A program made the translations under genes and the position numbers. Below, piece by piece: positions 47,707 to 58,252 of a DNA stretch of 64,000 nt. Origin of the DNA: Miscanthus floridulus. Lineage: Eukaryota > Streptophyta > Magnoliopsida > Poales > Poaceae. Each line of letters begins with the position of its first letter. Position 1 is the stretch's first letter. A model generated the notes under the pieces. The model made no database searches. It had not been told where the DNA came from and saw only the letters and a list, made by a program, of their open reading frames with translations. The stretch spans positions 25,716,657-25,780,656 of the forward strand of contig NC_089598.1 of the NCBI RefSeq assembly GCF_019320115.1. The letters run 5' to 3'.

Positions 47707-47947
47707 GGCCATGTTTAGATTGCAAAAAATTGCAACTCGATGAATAGTAGCATTTTCGTCTTATTTGGTAAATATTGTCCAATCGTGGACCAACTAAGCT
47801 CAAAAGATTCATCTCGTGATTTTCAACTAAACTGTGCAATTAATTATTTTTTTACCTACATTTAATGCTTCATGCAAGCGGCTAAAAATTGATGTGATGG
47901 AGAGAGAGTGAAAAAACTTAGAATTTAGAGGTGATCTAAACAAGGCC
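47707..47947. mobile_element. Tourist-like MITE
   Basis: GGCCATGTTTAGAT and ATCTAAACAAGGCC form imperfect inverted ends. CTA flanks both (47704-47706, 47948-47950). The 241-bp interior matches the element at 30787-31032. Confidence 0.85.
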
Positions 47948-48685
47948 CTAGTGTCATGATCCTGACTCCTCCTTAGGCTACCTAAAATACCTAAAATATA
48001 AGATATATTCGTCTTTTGGATAGCACTACATGCAAAAGATTTAATACATATTCGATATTTTTTTCAACAACTAAGACAAAAAAAAAAAACTCTTTCTGCA
48101 AATATGTTTTCAACAGAGAGAACATCTATATTTAGATTGTGCCTCTCAGATAACCAAAAATTAATCTTTCATATAGATACTCTGTTAAAAGTTGTATATG
48201 TATTAATTTTATATCTCTGCCTATCTATTTTAGATTTAGGTGGCCATATGACTTCTTTATTGGAGACGGTCTGAGGACGGTAGTTTGTGAGTGGCAGCAA
48301 CGAGTGACCTAGTGTTCCTCGCACCTTGTATTGCAGTACTGCCAGTTTCTCAAACAAGAGGAACACGTATTCAAGTGGAACACATGCACCTCCTCGTAGC
48401 AAGCAAGGAAACATCCTCACGAGACAAGCCAACAAAGTAAAAAATTCAAGAAAAGTCTCTTGATTAACATATGAACAAATTCACCATTTATCCTCCCCAA
48501 CAACAACCAATCAACATCAGTCTTTTCCTCTGTTTACACAGGAATTTTTTACCAAAAAAAATCTTTTTTTTTTCGAATCAAGAAGAGTAAAGAACAGGGG
48601 GAAAGAAGGAAAGAATGAATGCATGTGCGCGCTCCGGTGATTGGCGAGTGGAGCCAAATGCGTCCCGGAGCTTAGGGGATCTGGA
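47948..48685 (-). other. Spacer and 3' UTR of the RING gene
   Basis: AT-rich DNA without a recognised gene. The part next to 48685 is the likely 3' UTR of the minus-strand RING-H2 gene. Confidence 0.5.
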
Positions 48686-49747
48686 TCAGTTCGCCGACGA
48701 CGGAGGCGTCTTCGGCGTCTTGGGCGTCTTCGGCGGGCGGGCGGCTTCGGCTCCGGCGAGCCCCTGCTCGATGTCACCGGCGCCGTCGCGCGGGCTCGGG
48801 CTGTAGGAGGAGGTGCCGACCACGGCCTGCTTGCCTCTGCTCAGCAGCCGGCGCAGCGACCGCAGCCTGGCGGAGACCGGGGACCGCATCTCGTCGGCGG
48901 TTCCGCCGGGCATCCGGCTCGCCGGCAGCGGGGAGTTCATGGGCGGCGTGTTCAGGGCCACGGGCCGCATGGGGATGTCGATGACCAGCTTCTCCTTCCT
49001 GAGCCCGGAGGAGGCCGAGGAGCTGGCGGACGCGGCGCTGGCGCTGGCGACGGGCTGCGGCGGGGGTGGGGGCGTGGCGAGGCCGGCGTTGGTGACCTCG
49101 TCGTGGGTGCCCCAGAAGAGGACGTTGGTGGGGAACACGGGGAACTCCAGCGACGCGCCCGAGGGCTCCTCCCGCGGCAGCGCGTTGAGGTCGCCGGCGG
49201 CGCCGACGGGGGCGCGGCAGAGCGGGCAGGTGTCGTGGGAGTGGAACCACATGTCGATGCACTCCACGTGGAACCCGTGCCCGCACTTGGGCAGCGTCCG
49301 CACCTTCTCGCCGTCGGCCACCTCGGACAGGCACACCGCGCACTCCAGCGCGTCCTTGTCCCTGCCGCCGGGGGAGCCGGCGCCGGCGTAGACGGTGACG
49401 GGGAGGGAGCGCAGGACGGAGGCGGGCAGGCCGCGCTGCGGGAACGGGGACGACTCGACGAAGAGGAACCGCGAGGACGGCGAGGTCGGCGCCAGGAGCG
49501 GGTTGGCGCCCAGGTAGCGCTTGGCGTAGAGGTAGAGCAGGAAGACGAAGACGACGACCATGAAGAGGAAGATGACCGCGGCGAGGAGCACCCCGTTGCT
49601 GATGGCCAGCTGCTGCTGCCCCAAGCTGGCCGAGCCCGGGAACATCCCGTCGCTGCCGCTTCCGCTGGGGCTGGGCAACACCGGCGGCGCGCCCGCGGTG
49701 GGCGCCGCCGACGAGGACGAAGAGACCGAGGACGTCGTGGGGATCAT
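48686..49747 (-). CDS. ATL-type RING-H2 E3 ubiquitin ligase, single-pass membrane
   Basis: A single exon encodes 353 residues from MIPTTSSVSS. A Ser-, Pro- and Gly-rich N-terminus precedes one membrane segment (about 52-76, GVLLAAVIFLFMVVVFVFLL). The GLD-type motif GLPASVLRSLPV (106-117) follows, then a RING-H2 finger at 136-177 with all eight zinc ligands: C136, C139, C155, H157, H160, C163, C174, C177, and the PxC (PKC) and W167 marks of the ATL family. ATL proteins are membrane-bound ubiquitin ligases, often in defence or stress signalling. The C-terminal half is low-complexity and ends with KTP repeats (KTPKTPKTP). An in-frame ATG 282 bases upstream (50029) would add 94 residues of poor quality, so I chose the internal start, which gives the usual ATL layout. 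No intron is expected in this family. Confidence 0.93.
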   Translation of the reverse strand: MIPTTSSVSSSSSAAPTAGAPPVLPSPSGSGSDGMFPGSASLGQQQLAISNGVLLAAVIFLFMVVVFVFLLYLYAKRYLGANPLLAPTSPSSRFLFVESSPFPQRGLPASVLRSLPVTVYAGAGSPGGRDKDALECAVCLSEVADGEKVRTLPKCGHGFHVECIDMWFHSHDTCPLCRAPVGAAGDLNALPREEPSGASLEFPVFPTNVLFWGTHDEVTNAGLATPPPPPQPVASASAASASSSASSGLRKEKLVIDIPMRPVALNTPPMNSPLPASRMPGGTADEMRSPVSARLRSLRRLLSRGKQAVVGTSSYSPSPRDGAGDIEQGLAGAEAARPPKTPKTPKTPPSSAN

Positions 49748-51247
49748 GGCTGGCAGTGGCAGCTGGCTCCAAGGAACGAGCGAGCTTCTCGCGGTGCCTG
49801 CCGGTGCTTTGTTTCGATCTTGGCTGGCTGACGCCGCCGCTGATGAGAGAAGCGAAGAGGAGACGACGGCTGGACACGAGAAGAGACTGATGAGAGGAGC
49901 GAACGGCGAGCTGCAAGGAACGGCCACTCTGCGTATTTGAAGGTGAGGGTGGTGAGGCCACGGCGGCTGGGCGTCGTGGCAATGGTGGGATCCTCTGCGG
50001 CGCAGCATGCGGCGAGTGGGCCACGGCATGCCCTACCCACCTGCCTACCTGGCGCAGAGGATCCGGGGATGCGTGGCGGACTTTGTCAACTAGTGGTTGG
50101 GGGCGCGGAACGAGACAACGCCCCGGTCGCGGGTCGCCCCAGTCTGTTTTGACTGCTCTGCCGCCCCCCTTCTGCTCTGCTGGGCGTTCGGGCTCGGCTG
50201 CCCCGAACCGCGGCGGCGGCGGCGACCTCGCAGAACCATCCAACTGGCGGGCGCCGCGCCGCGGCCTGCAGAAACCGGAAGGTCTGCCGTGCCGCGGCGC
50301 CGGGGTGACGAAGGCGTGGCCATCGTCACTGGGTGGGCGTCTTCCCCGTCTACGGGATTTTCGGCGCGAAATCGCTCGCGTTCGACGTGCCGCGTGCGTG
50401 CGTGCGTGCGTGGCTGGCCGGACGAGGCGTGCGTCGTGCGCGAGGTGGCCTGGGCTGGCGCCTTGCCTTACCATTCGGCGGACGGGATCCGTTGATTTTT
50501 GGGTTCCGGTACAGGATACGAAATTGATTGGGGTTTCGTGGTACTACTCGCGTGAATCTAGCAAGCCAAGCAGCGTGCCGGCCGGCCCCGTTGAAGTTGC
50601 AAACACATGTGGATGGAACATTGCACGCTTGGTCGCGTTCGCTTCATTGAAAAAACGAAACACTGTTATGGTTAATTTGTTGTGAGAGAAAAATACTGTT
50701 CTACTTAAAAAAACAAGGTAAAAAGCACGAATTATAAAAGAAACGAATAGACAATGGCCAGACAGTGTTCCCCAGCGTCCAATTTTGGACGGCCAGGACT
50801 GCGATCGCTGTCCAGGCTAAGTACACAACTAGACAGCCCCTTAGGCCAGCTCGAGTGTTGAAAAAAAAACGAACTGGGGGAAAAGCAAATCGAACCATCA
50901 ATGCTGGAGTAGTCGAACCATGGATGTCAACGGCAACGAAAATGGGACTCTGCAGACATGAGAGAATACAGAGCAACGAGCAAAAACATTACATCATGCT
51001 ATGTAAATTGTTTGGAGAATACAGAACATACAGAGCAACCACACAGCCCCAGATTTCGAATCAAAACTTGCATTTCCTACGGCCAATGCTCGTATACTAG
51101 TAAATTGTTTGACTCATGTTTGACGCAATTTACTTGGACAATCGTAACAAGCTTAAAGTTATTCTACAACGAGGCCCCTTCGGTCATTACTTTCTTATGA
51201 ATTTTATTTGAGCAAAACACAGCATAAAAGCATATGCACACATATTA
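49748..51247. other. Upstream region of the RING gene and spacer
   Basis: 49748 to about 50500 is GC-rich and should contain the 5' UTR and promoter of the RING gene. A GCGTGC simple run lies near 50390-50412. Bases about 50634-50750 (GTTCGCTTCATTG, TTGTTGTGAGAGAAAAATAC) look like a decayed copy of the small MITE at 38686. No other gene is recognised. Confidence 0.45.
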
Positions 51248-51475
51248 GGCTGCGTTTAGTAAGTGAAATTTGGGAAATTGGCTACGGTAGTATTTTCGTT
51301 TTTATTTAGCAATTAGTGTTCAATCATGGACTAATTAGGCTCAAAACGTTCGTCTCGCGATTTTCAACCAAACTGTGCAATTAGTTTTTTTTCATCTACA
51401 TTTAATGCTCTATGCACGTATCACAAGATTCGATGTGATAGGTACTGTAGCACTTTTTTGGAACTAAACACAACC
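51248..51475. mobile_element. Tourist-like MITE
   Basis: GGCTGCGTTTAGT and the inverted ACTAAACACAACC define it. The interior (TTTTATTTAGCAATTAGTGT and on to ATTCGATGTGATAGGTACTG) is nearly that of 30787-31032. TTA on the left and TAA on the right do not form a direct duplicate, so the ends may be off by a base or two. Confidence 0.8.
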
Positions 51476-51508
51476 TAACACTTATGAAAGCGCACACATA
51501 TCCTTCTC

Positions 51509-51623
51509 GACATAACTAGCGTCCGAATGCTAAGCCCCCATTCGGATGCGTGTCTGCCCCTACCTGCTGCACCTGTCCCGCATGTTGCTGTGCTTGCCCA
51601 CGCATTCGGACGCTAGTTATGTC
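51509..51623. repeat. Perfect 22-bp inverted repeat with 71-bp spacer
   Basis: The arms at 51509-51530 and 51602-51623 begin GACATAACTAGCGTCC and its reverse complement. GTCCCGCATGTTGCTG, found inside the spacer, recurs directly after the right arm (51621). It appears to be the terminal repeat of a DNA transposon, doubled in inverted order. Confidence 0.85.
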
Positions 51624-51761
51624 CCGCATGTTGCTGCGCCAGTGCCTGTTGCTGCGCATGCAGTTGGACACCGCCTCCGCGTGTGCCTGCTTGCGGTGCC
51701 CGTTAATGTTCTATCGTGAAGCACTTCTGCAACATATATCTGAAACCGGTGAAACATTATA

Positions 51762-53006
51762 GGACCATGTTTGGTTACCCCTTCTAAAAACTTTAGGAGC
51801 TAAAATCTGGATAAAATTTGCCTAAAGAATCAAACACTTCCTCCTAAAAGCTCTAAAAAAACTTTAGAAGGGGCCAAAAACTTTAGGAGCTCCACCCCCT
51901 CCTAAAAGCTCATAAAGTCCCTTCTGGACCCCATTACCCCTCCCGACCGCACGCGTTTTCAACCCCCGCGCCTATCCTTGTTGTTCCTTCTCTGCGCGTT
52001 CCTTGTCTCACCTCCGCCGCCCCCATCCCCCTCGGCGCTCCCTGCCTCCTCCATGCTGGTGCCCCGCCGGATCCTCCGCGCGGAGCTCCCTCGCACCGCC
52101 GGATCCGCCGCCCCAGCTCCCTCGCGCCGCCGGATCCGCCGGCTCCGCCGCCCGTGCTCCATCCCGTGGCCCGCCTCCGGCTCAGCCTGCACCTCATCCC
52201 CCAACTCCCTGCTGCTCTCGCGTCCCCCACCCCACGTGCCTCCGCCGGCGAGCTCCATGCGGCGGCGGCTCGTCCTCGGCGTTGGCACCCCGGCCGCGGC
52301 GCCGCCGGCGGTGCTGCGGGATGGGGCGGCCACGCTGTTCGTTACCACGGGCGCCTACGCCCTGGTGCGCACCTTGGACGTGCTCACCGAGCACCAGCTC
52401 GTCGAGAAGGTCTCGGCCTTCGCTGATCCCCCAGTATTTCTTGTCTTGTCTGAAACGAAGTTTTAGTTCAAAATCTGTCGTGTTTGGATACATCGCATGT
52501 CCCTTGCCATAATCGTGAGCTGATTGCTGCTCAAATTGATCCGACGATTCGCTGAATTCGGAATTCGTAACAAATGGGGTTGTGGTTTTGATTGATCGAA
52601 GGAGCATAAAAGCCATCATTTACTAATGATGTTTCTTGTTCGCTTCTGATTCATGTCATAAATAAAGGCAGAGTTTGAGCAGGAAAATTGTGCATGTGCT
52701 ATCCGGCGTTCTGTTCATGTCATCCTAGCCACTATTCAGGTATGCCATTCCACCGCATGGAGCTTCAGAATGTTCACATTTGGAATGACACAGCTTAAGA
52801 AAAAGGGTGCATGTTCACCAGGCGCATGCAAAGGAGGAGGAGGGCAGGGAGGAGTACTGCATGGTCTTTTTGGTAGAACATTTATTGCTTTTAGTCAGTT
52901 TTAGGAGGTGAAACCAAACACATATTAGGAGGTTTTAGGCAGCCTTCTAAAAGCTCATAAAACTTTTAGCTCCTAAAGTTTAAGGAGCTTGGAACCAAAT
53001 AGGGTC
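51762..53006. mobile_element. TIR element carrying a host gene fragment
   Basis: The left end GGACCATGTTTGGTT and the right end AACCAAATAGGGTC are inverted repeats with a few mismatches. Both ends have several CTTTAGGAGCTAAAA-type words within the first 150 bases. It is 1,245 bp long and non-autonomous. It interrupts a GCAACAT...GAAAC repeat tract that stops at about 51757 and resumes after 53006. The superfamily is not settled because no clean target duplication is visible. Confidence 0.7.
52053..52739 (+). pseudogene. Captured fragment of a phytol/farnesol kinase gene (VTE5/FOLK type)
   Basis: Exon-like DNA to 52409 encodes a basic, Pro-rich N-terminus like a plastid transit peptide, then LRDGAATLFVTTGAYALVRT and LDVLTEHQLVEK. 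A GT at 52410 and an AG at 52670-52671 bound a 262-bp intron. The next exon (52672-52739) reads SLSRKIVHVLSGVLFMSS, a TAG at 52726-52728, then PLF, followed by a GT donor. Plant phytol kinases have Trp at the position of this stop. These polyprenol kinases are plastid membrane proteins that salvage phytol for tocopherol. Only the first two exons are present, and the stop and lack of the catalytic domain make it non-functional. It lies wholly inside a TIR element, and its kept intron shows capture as DNA. Confidence 0.75.
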
Positions 53007-53019
53007 TAATATATGCTTG

Positions 53020-53215
53020 TAACATATGTGTATAGCCACTCAATTTATGCAACATCCAGATAAAACACTTGCAACATACGTCTGAAACAGATGAAATATT
53101 TTGAATAGACGCGTGGAAAATATCTTTGAAACACTTGGATCATACCTCTAAAACACTTATAACATAACTCTGAAACATCTGAAACACTTGAAACAAGCAT
53201 TTGCAACATACAGGT
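53020..53215 (-). repeat. Degenerate GAAACACTTGCAACATA repeat array, inverted relative to 44985-45200
   Basis: Units such as ACACTTGCAACATACGTCTG recur about every 25-35 bp. On the minus strand this is the same array as at 44985-45200. A short stretch of it lies at about 51725-51757, on the other side of the inserted TIR element. Confidence 0.65.
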
Positions 53216-53829
53216 CCTGCTGTGGTGTATTCGGCTGATCGTGGGAGACGATATCCCGCCGGCGACGACCTTCTCCCGGTGACGCCGGGGTGGTGGTGGT
53301 GCAGTGCACGCCGTGGTCGTGATGGGCGAGCGTGGATTGGGGCGCAGTGATTGATCCGTGACTCGAGGCTGAGTAGGGCAGGACGGCACTACGCTGTGCA
53401 GGACGGGGCGCGCGCGTGCGGGGATGGCAGAGCGGGGTGGCCGGATGCAGGACGGGGGGTGCGCACGGGGATGCCCGGGCGGTTTGATGGAGTGGAAAGA
53501 ACAGGATATTTTTTTAGGGGCAAAGTGCGTCCGAAGTGGCATGCGGCGTTGGGATGGGGCGGACGCCGTGGCCCAGCGTTACCGAATCTGGACAACTGGT
53601 ATGAATCTTGTTATCAACAAACATACCACATATCATTAAATAAATAATGTTATTAACTTATGGAACAAAGTAGATAACTTAAACTTGAATAAACGCGTAC
53701 TAATATAAAGAATCTAACCGGCTCGTGTAAGTTTATGATTAACAGTTGACATATTTACATCATCACAATATGTACCGCCAAGTAAAACTACTACACAGCT
53801 TGCCGTTTGATCCCCGCTGCGCTCGTTCA
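53216..53829. other. GC-rich then AT-rich spacer
   Basis: The first 350 bases are GC-rich and probably belong to the same DNA transposon as the array before them. No gene is recognised. Confidence 0.4.
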
Positions 53830-53967
53830 GGCCTTGTTTATATGTACGTGTATCCACTTTGATCCATATATATTGAAATGGAATAAAATAAAACTTAGTT
53901 TAATTCTACTCTAATCTAATTCAACACGTATAGATTGAGATAAATACGCGCGCCTCTAAACAAGCCT
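53830..53967. mobile_element. Small MITE
   Basis: GGCCTTGTTTA and the inverted TAAACAAGCCT bound about 137 bp of AT-rich DNA without coding capacity. The ends resemble those of the Tourist-like group, but the interior differs. Confidence 0.6.
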
Positions 53968-54657
53968 CACGGAAGTATACGGTTTTTTTCGGCGTGGTCG
54001 CTGGCGTTTTCGTCAAAGAAGGCAGACAGTGCTGTCAACCGTGACCAACGGGCCGGGACTACGGGACTGGGGAAGTTGATCCGTGCGTTCAAAGGGTTGG
54101 TGTGAGTGAGGAAACGCGTGTCTTGTCGACGAGACCATTACAGAGCGGAGAATGGAAGTCTTCGTGCACGGCCAATCACGGCTTCCCCGCGTCGTGCTGG
54201 CGCGCTCGTGCCGGGAAATTGTGTGTCTGCCCCCGCCGCTCGTCAGCTCCCGCGTGGATTAGCTACAGCCACTTTCTTCGTCCAGGGAGCGTAGTACGGG
54301 TGGCGTCGCACGGCACGGTTAAATGATCACATGCTGAAAAGTTAGTGCTCCTCCAGGTCACCTCACCTCTCACCTGTGATGAGCACTAAAACCTGGGATT
54401 TTTTTGACCCGTGTGGCTGAGTGCCTCGCTTGTGTTAACTCGTCGCCCGTCGAAACAGAGAGATGACGCGTGCTGCGTGTGGCCGTGTGGCCGTGTGGGA
54501 GTCAGAACCTGGCACTCAGGTTCATGACAGTGGCAAATTTCCGCGACACCGGCCCGCACTGTAGCGTGAACGCACACAGTGTGCAAAGTGACACGAAGTT
54601 CACGGGAAGCCGCGCGCACTGAAGCTGGGACAGAGTCGCAAGTGTCAAACATGCCTA
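53968..54657. other. GC-rich spacer without recognised gene
   Basis: No coding family or repeat is recognised. GTGGCCGTGTGGCCGTGTGG near 54478-54498 is a small simple repeat. Confidence 0.4.
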
Positions 54658-54895
54658 GGCCTTGTTTAGCTGACGATTTTTTTTTGGCAAAATAGTACTA
54701 TAGTATTTTCGTTGTTATTTGACAATTAGTGTTCAATCATAGTCTAATTAGGCTTAAAAGATTCGTCTCGTGAATTTCGTCTAACTTGTATAATTAGTTT
54801 TATTTTTTATTTATATTTAATGCTTCATGCATGCGTCTAAAGATTCGATGTGATAAAAAATCTTGAAAATTTTTGCAAAATTTTAGAAACTAAAA
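54658..54895. mobile_element. Tourist-like MITE, right end decayed
   Basis: GGCCTTGTTTAGC after CTA is the usual left end. The interior (TTATTTGACAATTAGTGTTC and on to GATTCGATGTGATAAAAAAT) matches the other copies. The right end AAACTAAAAG has lost the AAGGCC part. Confidence 0.75.
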
Positions 54896-55644
54896 GTTAC
54901 CCTGTAAGTCGGAGTGGGAGGCCGGAAGCTACTGCTAGCGGTACACCGTCCCATACTCCACACTATTTACAGTCACAAATCTACTGGAGGCTATCGTCGC
55001 GCCTCGCGCGGCGAGGTCCTACTCTTTGCGAAGGCCTGGTAGAGTGGTAGGTCTGCTGACGCCATCCTCCAAACGACCCGGTCTGCGGGCAGTACCCGAC
55101 GTGCGCAGGCAGGGGAGACTGGGTGAGCTCACTTCACTGACGCACTGACCGGTGACCGCGGTAAAGGAGCGGATGCGGACATGTTCTCGGGATCGGGATT
55201 TGCCGGGCGAGTGACGGGCAGACGGGACGCAAAAGCGCAGGGAAAGGCACTGAGGAGGCGTCGTGGGAGTGCGTCCTGCGCGGGAGGGGCGGACCGGCCG
55301 CGGGAGACGCGGAGCGAGCCGCGGGGCACCGAGCACGCACGGCATCCGGGGCAGAAAGGCCACCCCAGTGCGTTCGGTGCTTCGGTTCGTGGCGCTGTGC
55401 CAGACGACCTCATGGCAGCACAGCGAGCGCTCGGTCGTCGGTCCTCCGGGACCCCCGGCGCCGTAGGGAAAGGGAAAACACCGGAGCCAGCCGCGACGAC
55501 ACGACGCGCGGACGCGGCCGATGATGACGCCAAGGTCACCGTTTCCGCGCTTTCGAGCGGCCGGGCGGGGTCACCTCAGTCAGGCAGCAGGCACACTGTC
55601 GCCTCACCTGCCGGGCCGCAGGGTCAGCCGCGGAATGGGTTCTA
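54896..55644. other. GC-rich spacer without recognised gene
   Basis: A 154-codon open frame on the plus strand (55181-55645) has low-complexity Arg-, Gly- and Ala-rich content and no domain I know. I treat it as a chance frame. Confidence 0.4.
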
Positions 55645-56451
55645 GGGCCTGATTGGTTTGCTGCATCCGTCTTGGCCTGGCTCGGCAGATGCACCGTTCG
55701 CTTGATTGGTTGGCTGGATTACTGGTTCGGCCAGGCCGAGCAGATGCAAAAGCGGCCACTCGGCCAGGCTCCTGAGATACGCAGAACATCGGCGTTTCCG
55801 TTCTGCCGGTGCCACGCTTCCGTCCGCACAAGGGAAAAAAAGCAGCTAGGGCATGTTTGATGGAATCCTGGAGTCAATCTGTCTGGGTGGATGGGCCTTG
55901 TCTTGGCTGAGATCCGTTTAAATGCAGCCCTGGTCATTAACCTGGTCCAGGCATCGGTGTGCAGGCCTAGACGTCCAAAAACGAGCGCCTGGCGCTACAA
56001 CACGACTGACTGATTTTGTACAGCATTAAAGTCAATTCAAGTTAATTAATTATTGCCTTTTTTTACTACCAACAAATAACGTACAGCCGTACAGGTTGCT
56101 CCTAAACAATTCTAATCATGTTACTGTTCACCAACGCATGGAAGAGATCTTTTATTGTTCATCAATATTAAAGTTTATTTTGCAATCTAGATTATGATTA
56201 TTTTATTTTGCAATATTAAAGCTTATTTAAAAATTATCTATCTTCATATTATTTAATCATAAGTGTTAAAGTTATGTTATATTATATTAGAAATCATATT
56301 TTATCATCATATTAGTTTCTCAAGTCCAGGCACCAACCAAACACATTTTTCTTACATTTGCCTGGCCAGGCAAAAAGCATAACTTTTCAGGCAACTCCTA
56401 GGCATCTGTTTTTGCCAGGCAAGGTGCCCAGGCCTCCAACCAAACAGGCCC
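55645..56451. mobile_element. PIF/Harbinger-like element, 807 bp
   Basis: GGGCCTGATTGGTTTG and the inverted CCAACCAAACAGGCCC are near-perfect terminal repeats, and CTA flanks both sides (55642-55644, 56452-56454). GGCCAGGC and GCAGATGC words recur near both ends. No transposase is seen. An inner GGGCATGTTTGATGG near 55849 may be the end of a further insert. Confidence 0.8.
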
Positions 56452-58252
56452 CTAACGCGTGCAACCGTATACGGGTACAGGCAACCAAGCGTTGTTTCTA
56501 GTAAACCAGGCTAACCGAAACGAGCCGAGATTTTCAAAATAGAAATCTCAATCCCTGCACAGATGTAATAGTCCCAGAAATAGAAGCTATCACGTACGAC
56601 CTCTATTTCAGCTGATTTCATTTTCATATAAAGCGTTACAATCATTATTTATTGTAGATCTCAAGTATACTTGGATAATAACCTACTACAAACTACGAGA
56701 TCAGATCTTCGGGGATCGATCCACAAACAAGAAAAACAACGGCAATCTATGAGAGCGTAACAATGAAGCTTGGCGAAGTCCACATCCAGAGGCCGTCGTG
56801 ACCTTATACTGTTCCTAACAATCTTGCAAGTCCATCATTCTGCACGTCGCCAGATGTGTGCAGGCCATGGTCAGCACCTAAGAGCTTTATGTGGCCTATT
56901 TCTAAGGGATCTGGCGATCCTATTATTTCGGACCGTGGGTTGCATCCTAGTATGTAATAAATAATAATAATAGTAATATCCACCAAAACAGCTCCAAGTC
57001 CTGAGTCCACCAACGAGTCAGGTTCCCACTCTCATTCTCACGGCCTGAATCCACCCAAGGAGTCAAGTTCCCACTCTCGCGCATCACCTCAAGTCATCTC
57101 ACCCATCATCCCTCTTCTTCCACAGTCACACCTCCGTCTCGCTCTCTAGGTGACAATGACAACTCTCTCTCATCCTTGCCTCAATGGCCTCAAGCTGGAC
57201 CTTAGATCAACCAGGGGGAGAGAAGAAAACAATATCTCACAATAATTAGGGTAACAGAACACATAATATTGTCCATATTCGAGGACGCGGATATACGTAT
57301 AGATTATAAACTCTGCAGAGTATGTACAACTTGGAAATCCCACACGAAGTGCCCTTAGCATGGGGCCGCCCGACTAAGGAGCAAAACACCCAAACTCGAA
57401 CCCGCCGTAATGGCACCATCCTGCCTCTCTCAGGCCTAGGAAATACACCGGGTCGCCGTTGGGTACCTAAAGCTGTGAATCCGAACCAACCGGGCCAGTG
57501 GTGGTCGAGTCTCGGGATAGTATGAGCCCCACGTTCACCCTCCTTAACACTATCCGCTAACTCCTACAGTAATGGTGCCATCCTAAGCAAAGTCACAAGC
57601 CTAGGACCCCACCCATGGAGCGTGTGGTGTGCACGTAAAAGTCCTGTGAAGCATGATCACACCAACATACCGGTCCTTATATGGCTACAGCAACCATCTC
57701 CTCCAATGGGTCGCAAAAGACCCGTGCCCTCGACGGCACAATCACCACACCACCTTCATATCCACAAGTTGTACCCACCACAGGTACCTTCAGGGAGCCC
57801 CAAGTACTCCCCGGCATGACCCGCCATAGGTACCTTTAGGGAGCCTCAAGTACCCCCCGGCATGTCACGTCAGTCACTCTAGCCGAAGTTCACCCTCATA
57901 CCTCAACTCTAACACCTCACTCGCAAGAAAAGGAGAATCACTCATCCCAAGTATCACTACACAAGGCATCAGCTCGAAAAGCCTCCACTCACATCCGCCA
58001 TCCAACATCCATCAAGTCTCAATAATCAAAGTAGTGAGGTATATGCAAGCAAGCAAGGTATAGCATAAGCATGTGCTAATATAAGTAGGAGCGGGTATGC
58101 CAGGGTATATGGGTTTGATTCAAGGCAGGGGCTCAATCAATGCAATCAAGAAGCAAGCAAGCAACAAAATAAAAGCGCTAGCATAACTACTGCAATGTCT
58201 AAATAGGTTACTAAGAGAATAGTGCTGCCATGACACCTGCGTTGTCGGGATG
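56452..58252. other. Repetitive-looking DNA, unclassified
   Basis: No coding domain is recognised. The style (57320-57900, with GGGCCAGTGGTGGTCGAGTC and a 46-bp tandem pair at 57782-57873) looks like the non-coding part of an LTR element, but I cannot classify it. Confidence 0.4.
57782..57873. repeat. 46-bp tandem pair
   Basis: AGGTACCTTCAGGGAGCC and AGGTACCTTTAGGGAGCC start two neighbouring units at 57782 and 57828. Both continue with CAAGTAC and CCCCGGCATG. Confidence 0.85.

Noticed and set aside
32902..49747. Functional pairing of the E2 (32902) and the RING E3 (49747) as a gene cluster
   Set aside because: They are on opposite strands, about 12 kb apart, with an unrelated HAD gene between them. 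Both families are large, so proximity is likely chance.
48641..49831. 396-codon plus-strand open frame
   Set aside because: It is the mirror of the GC-rich RING-H2 gene on the minus strand. Its Gly- and Arg-rich content has no domain, while the minus frame has a full RING-H2 finger.
49748..50029. 94-residue N-terminal extension of the RING-H2 protein
   Set aside because: The extension is low in complexity and lies before the normal ATL start. Family layout favours the start at 49747.
48774..50474. 566-codon minus-strand open frame
   Set aside because: It runs out of frame through the RING gene and its upstream GC-rich DNA. Its composition is low-complexity and it has no conserved domain.
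55181..55645. 154-codon plus-strand frame
   Set aside because: It has low-complexity, GC-driven composition and no domain or splice structure.
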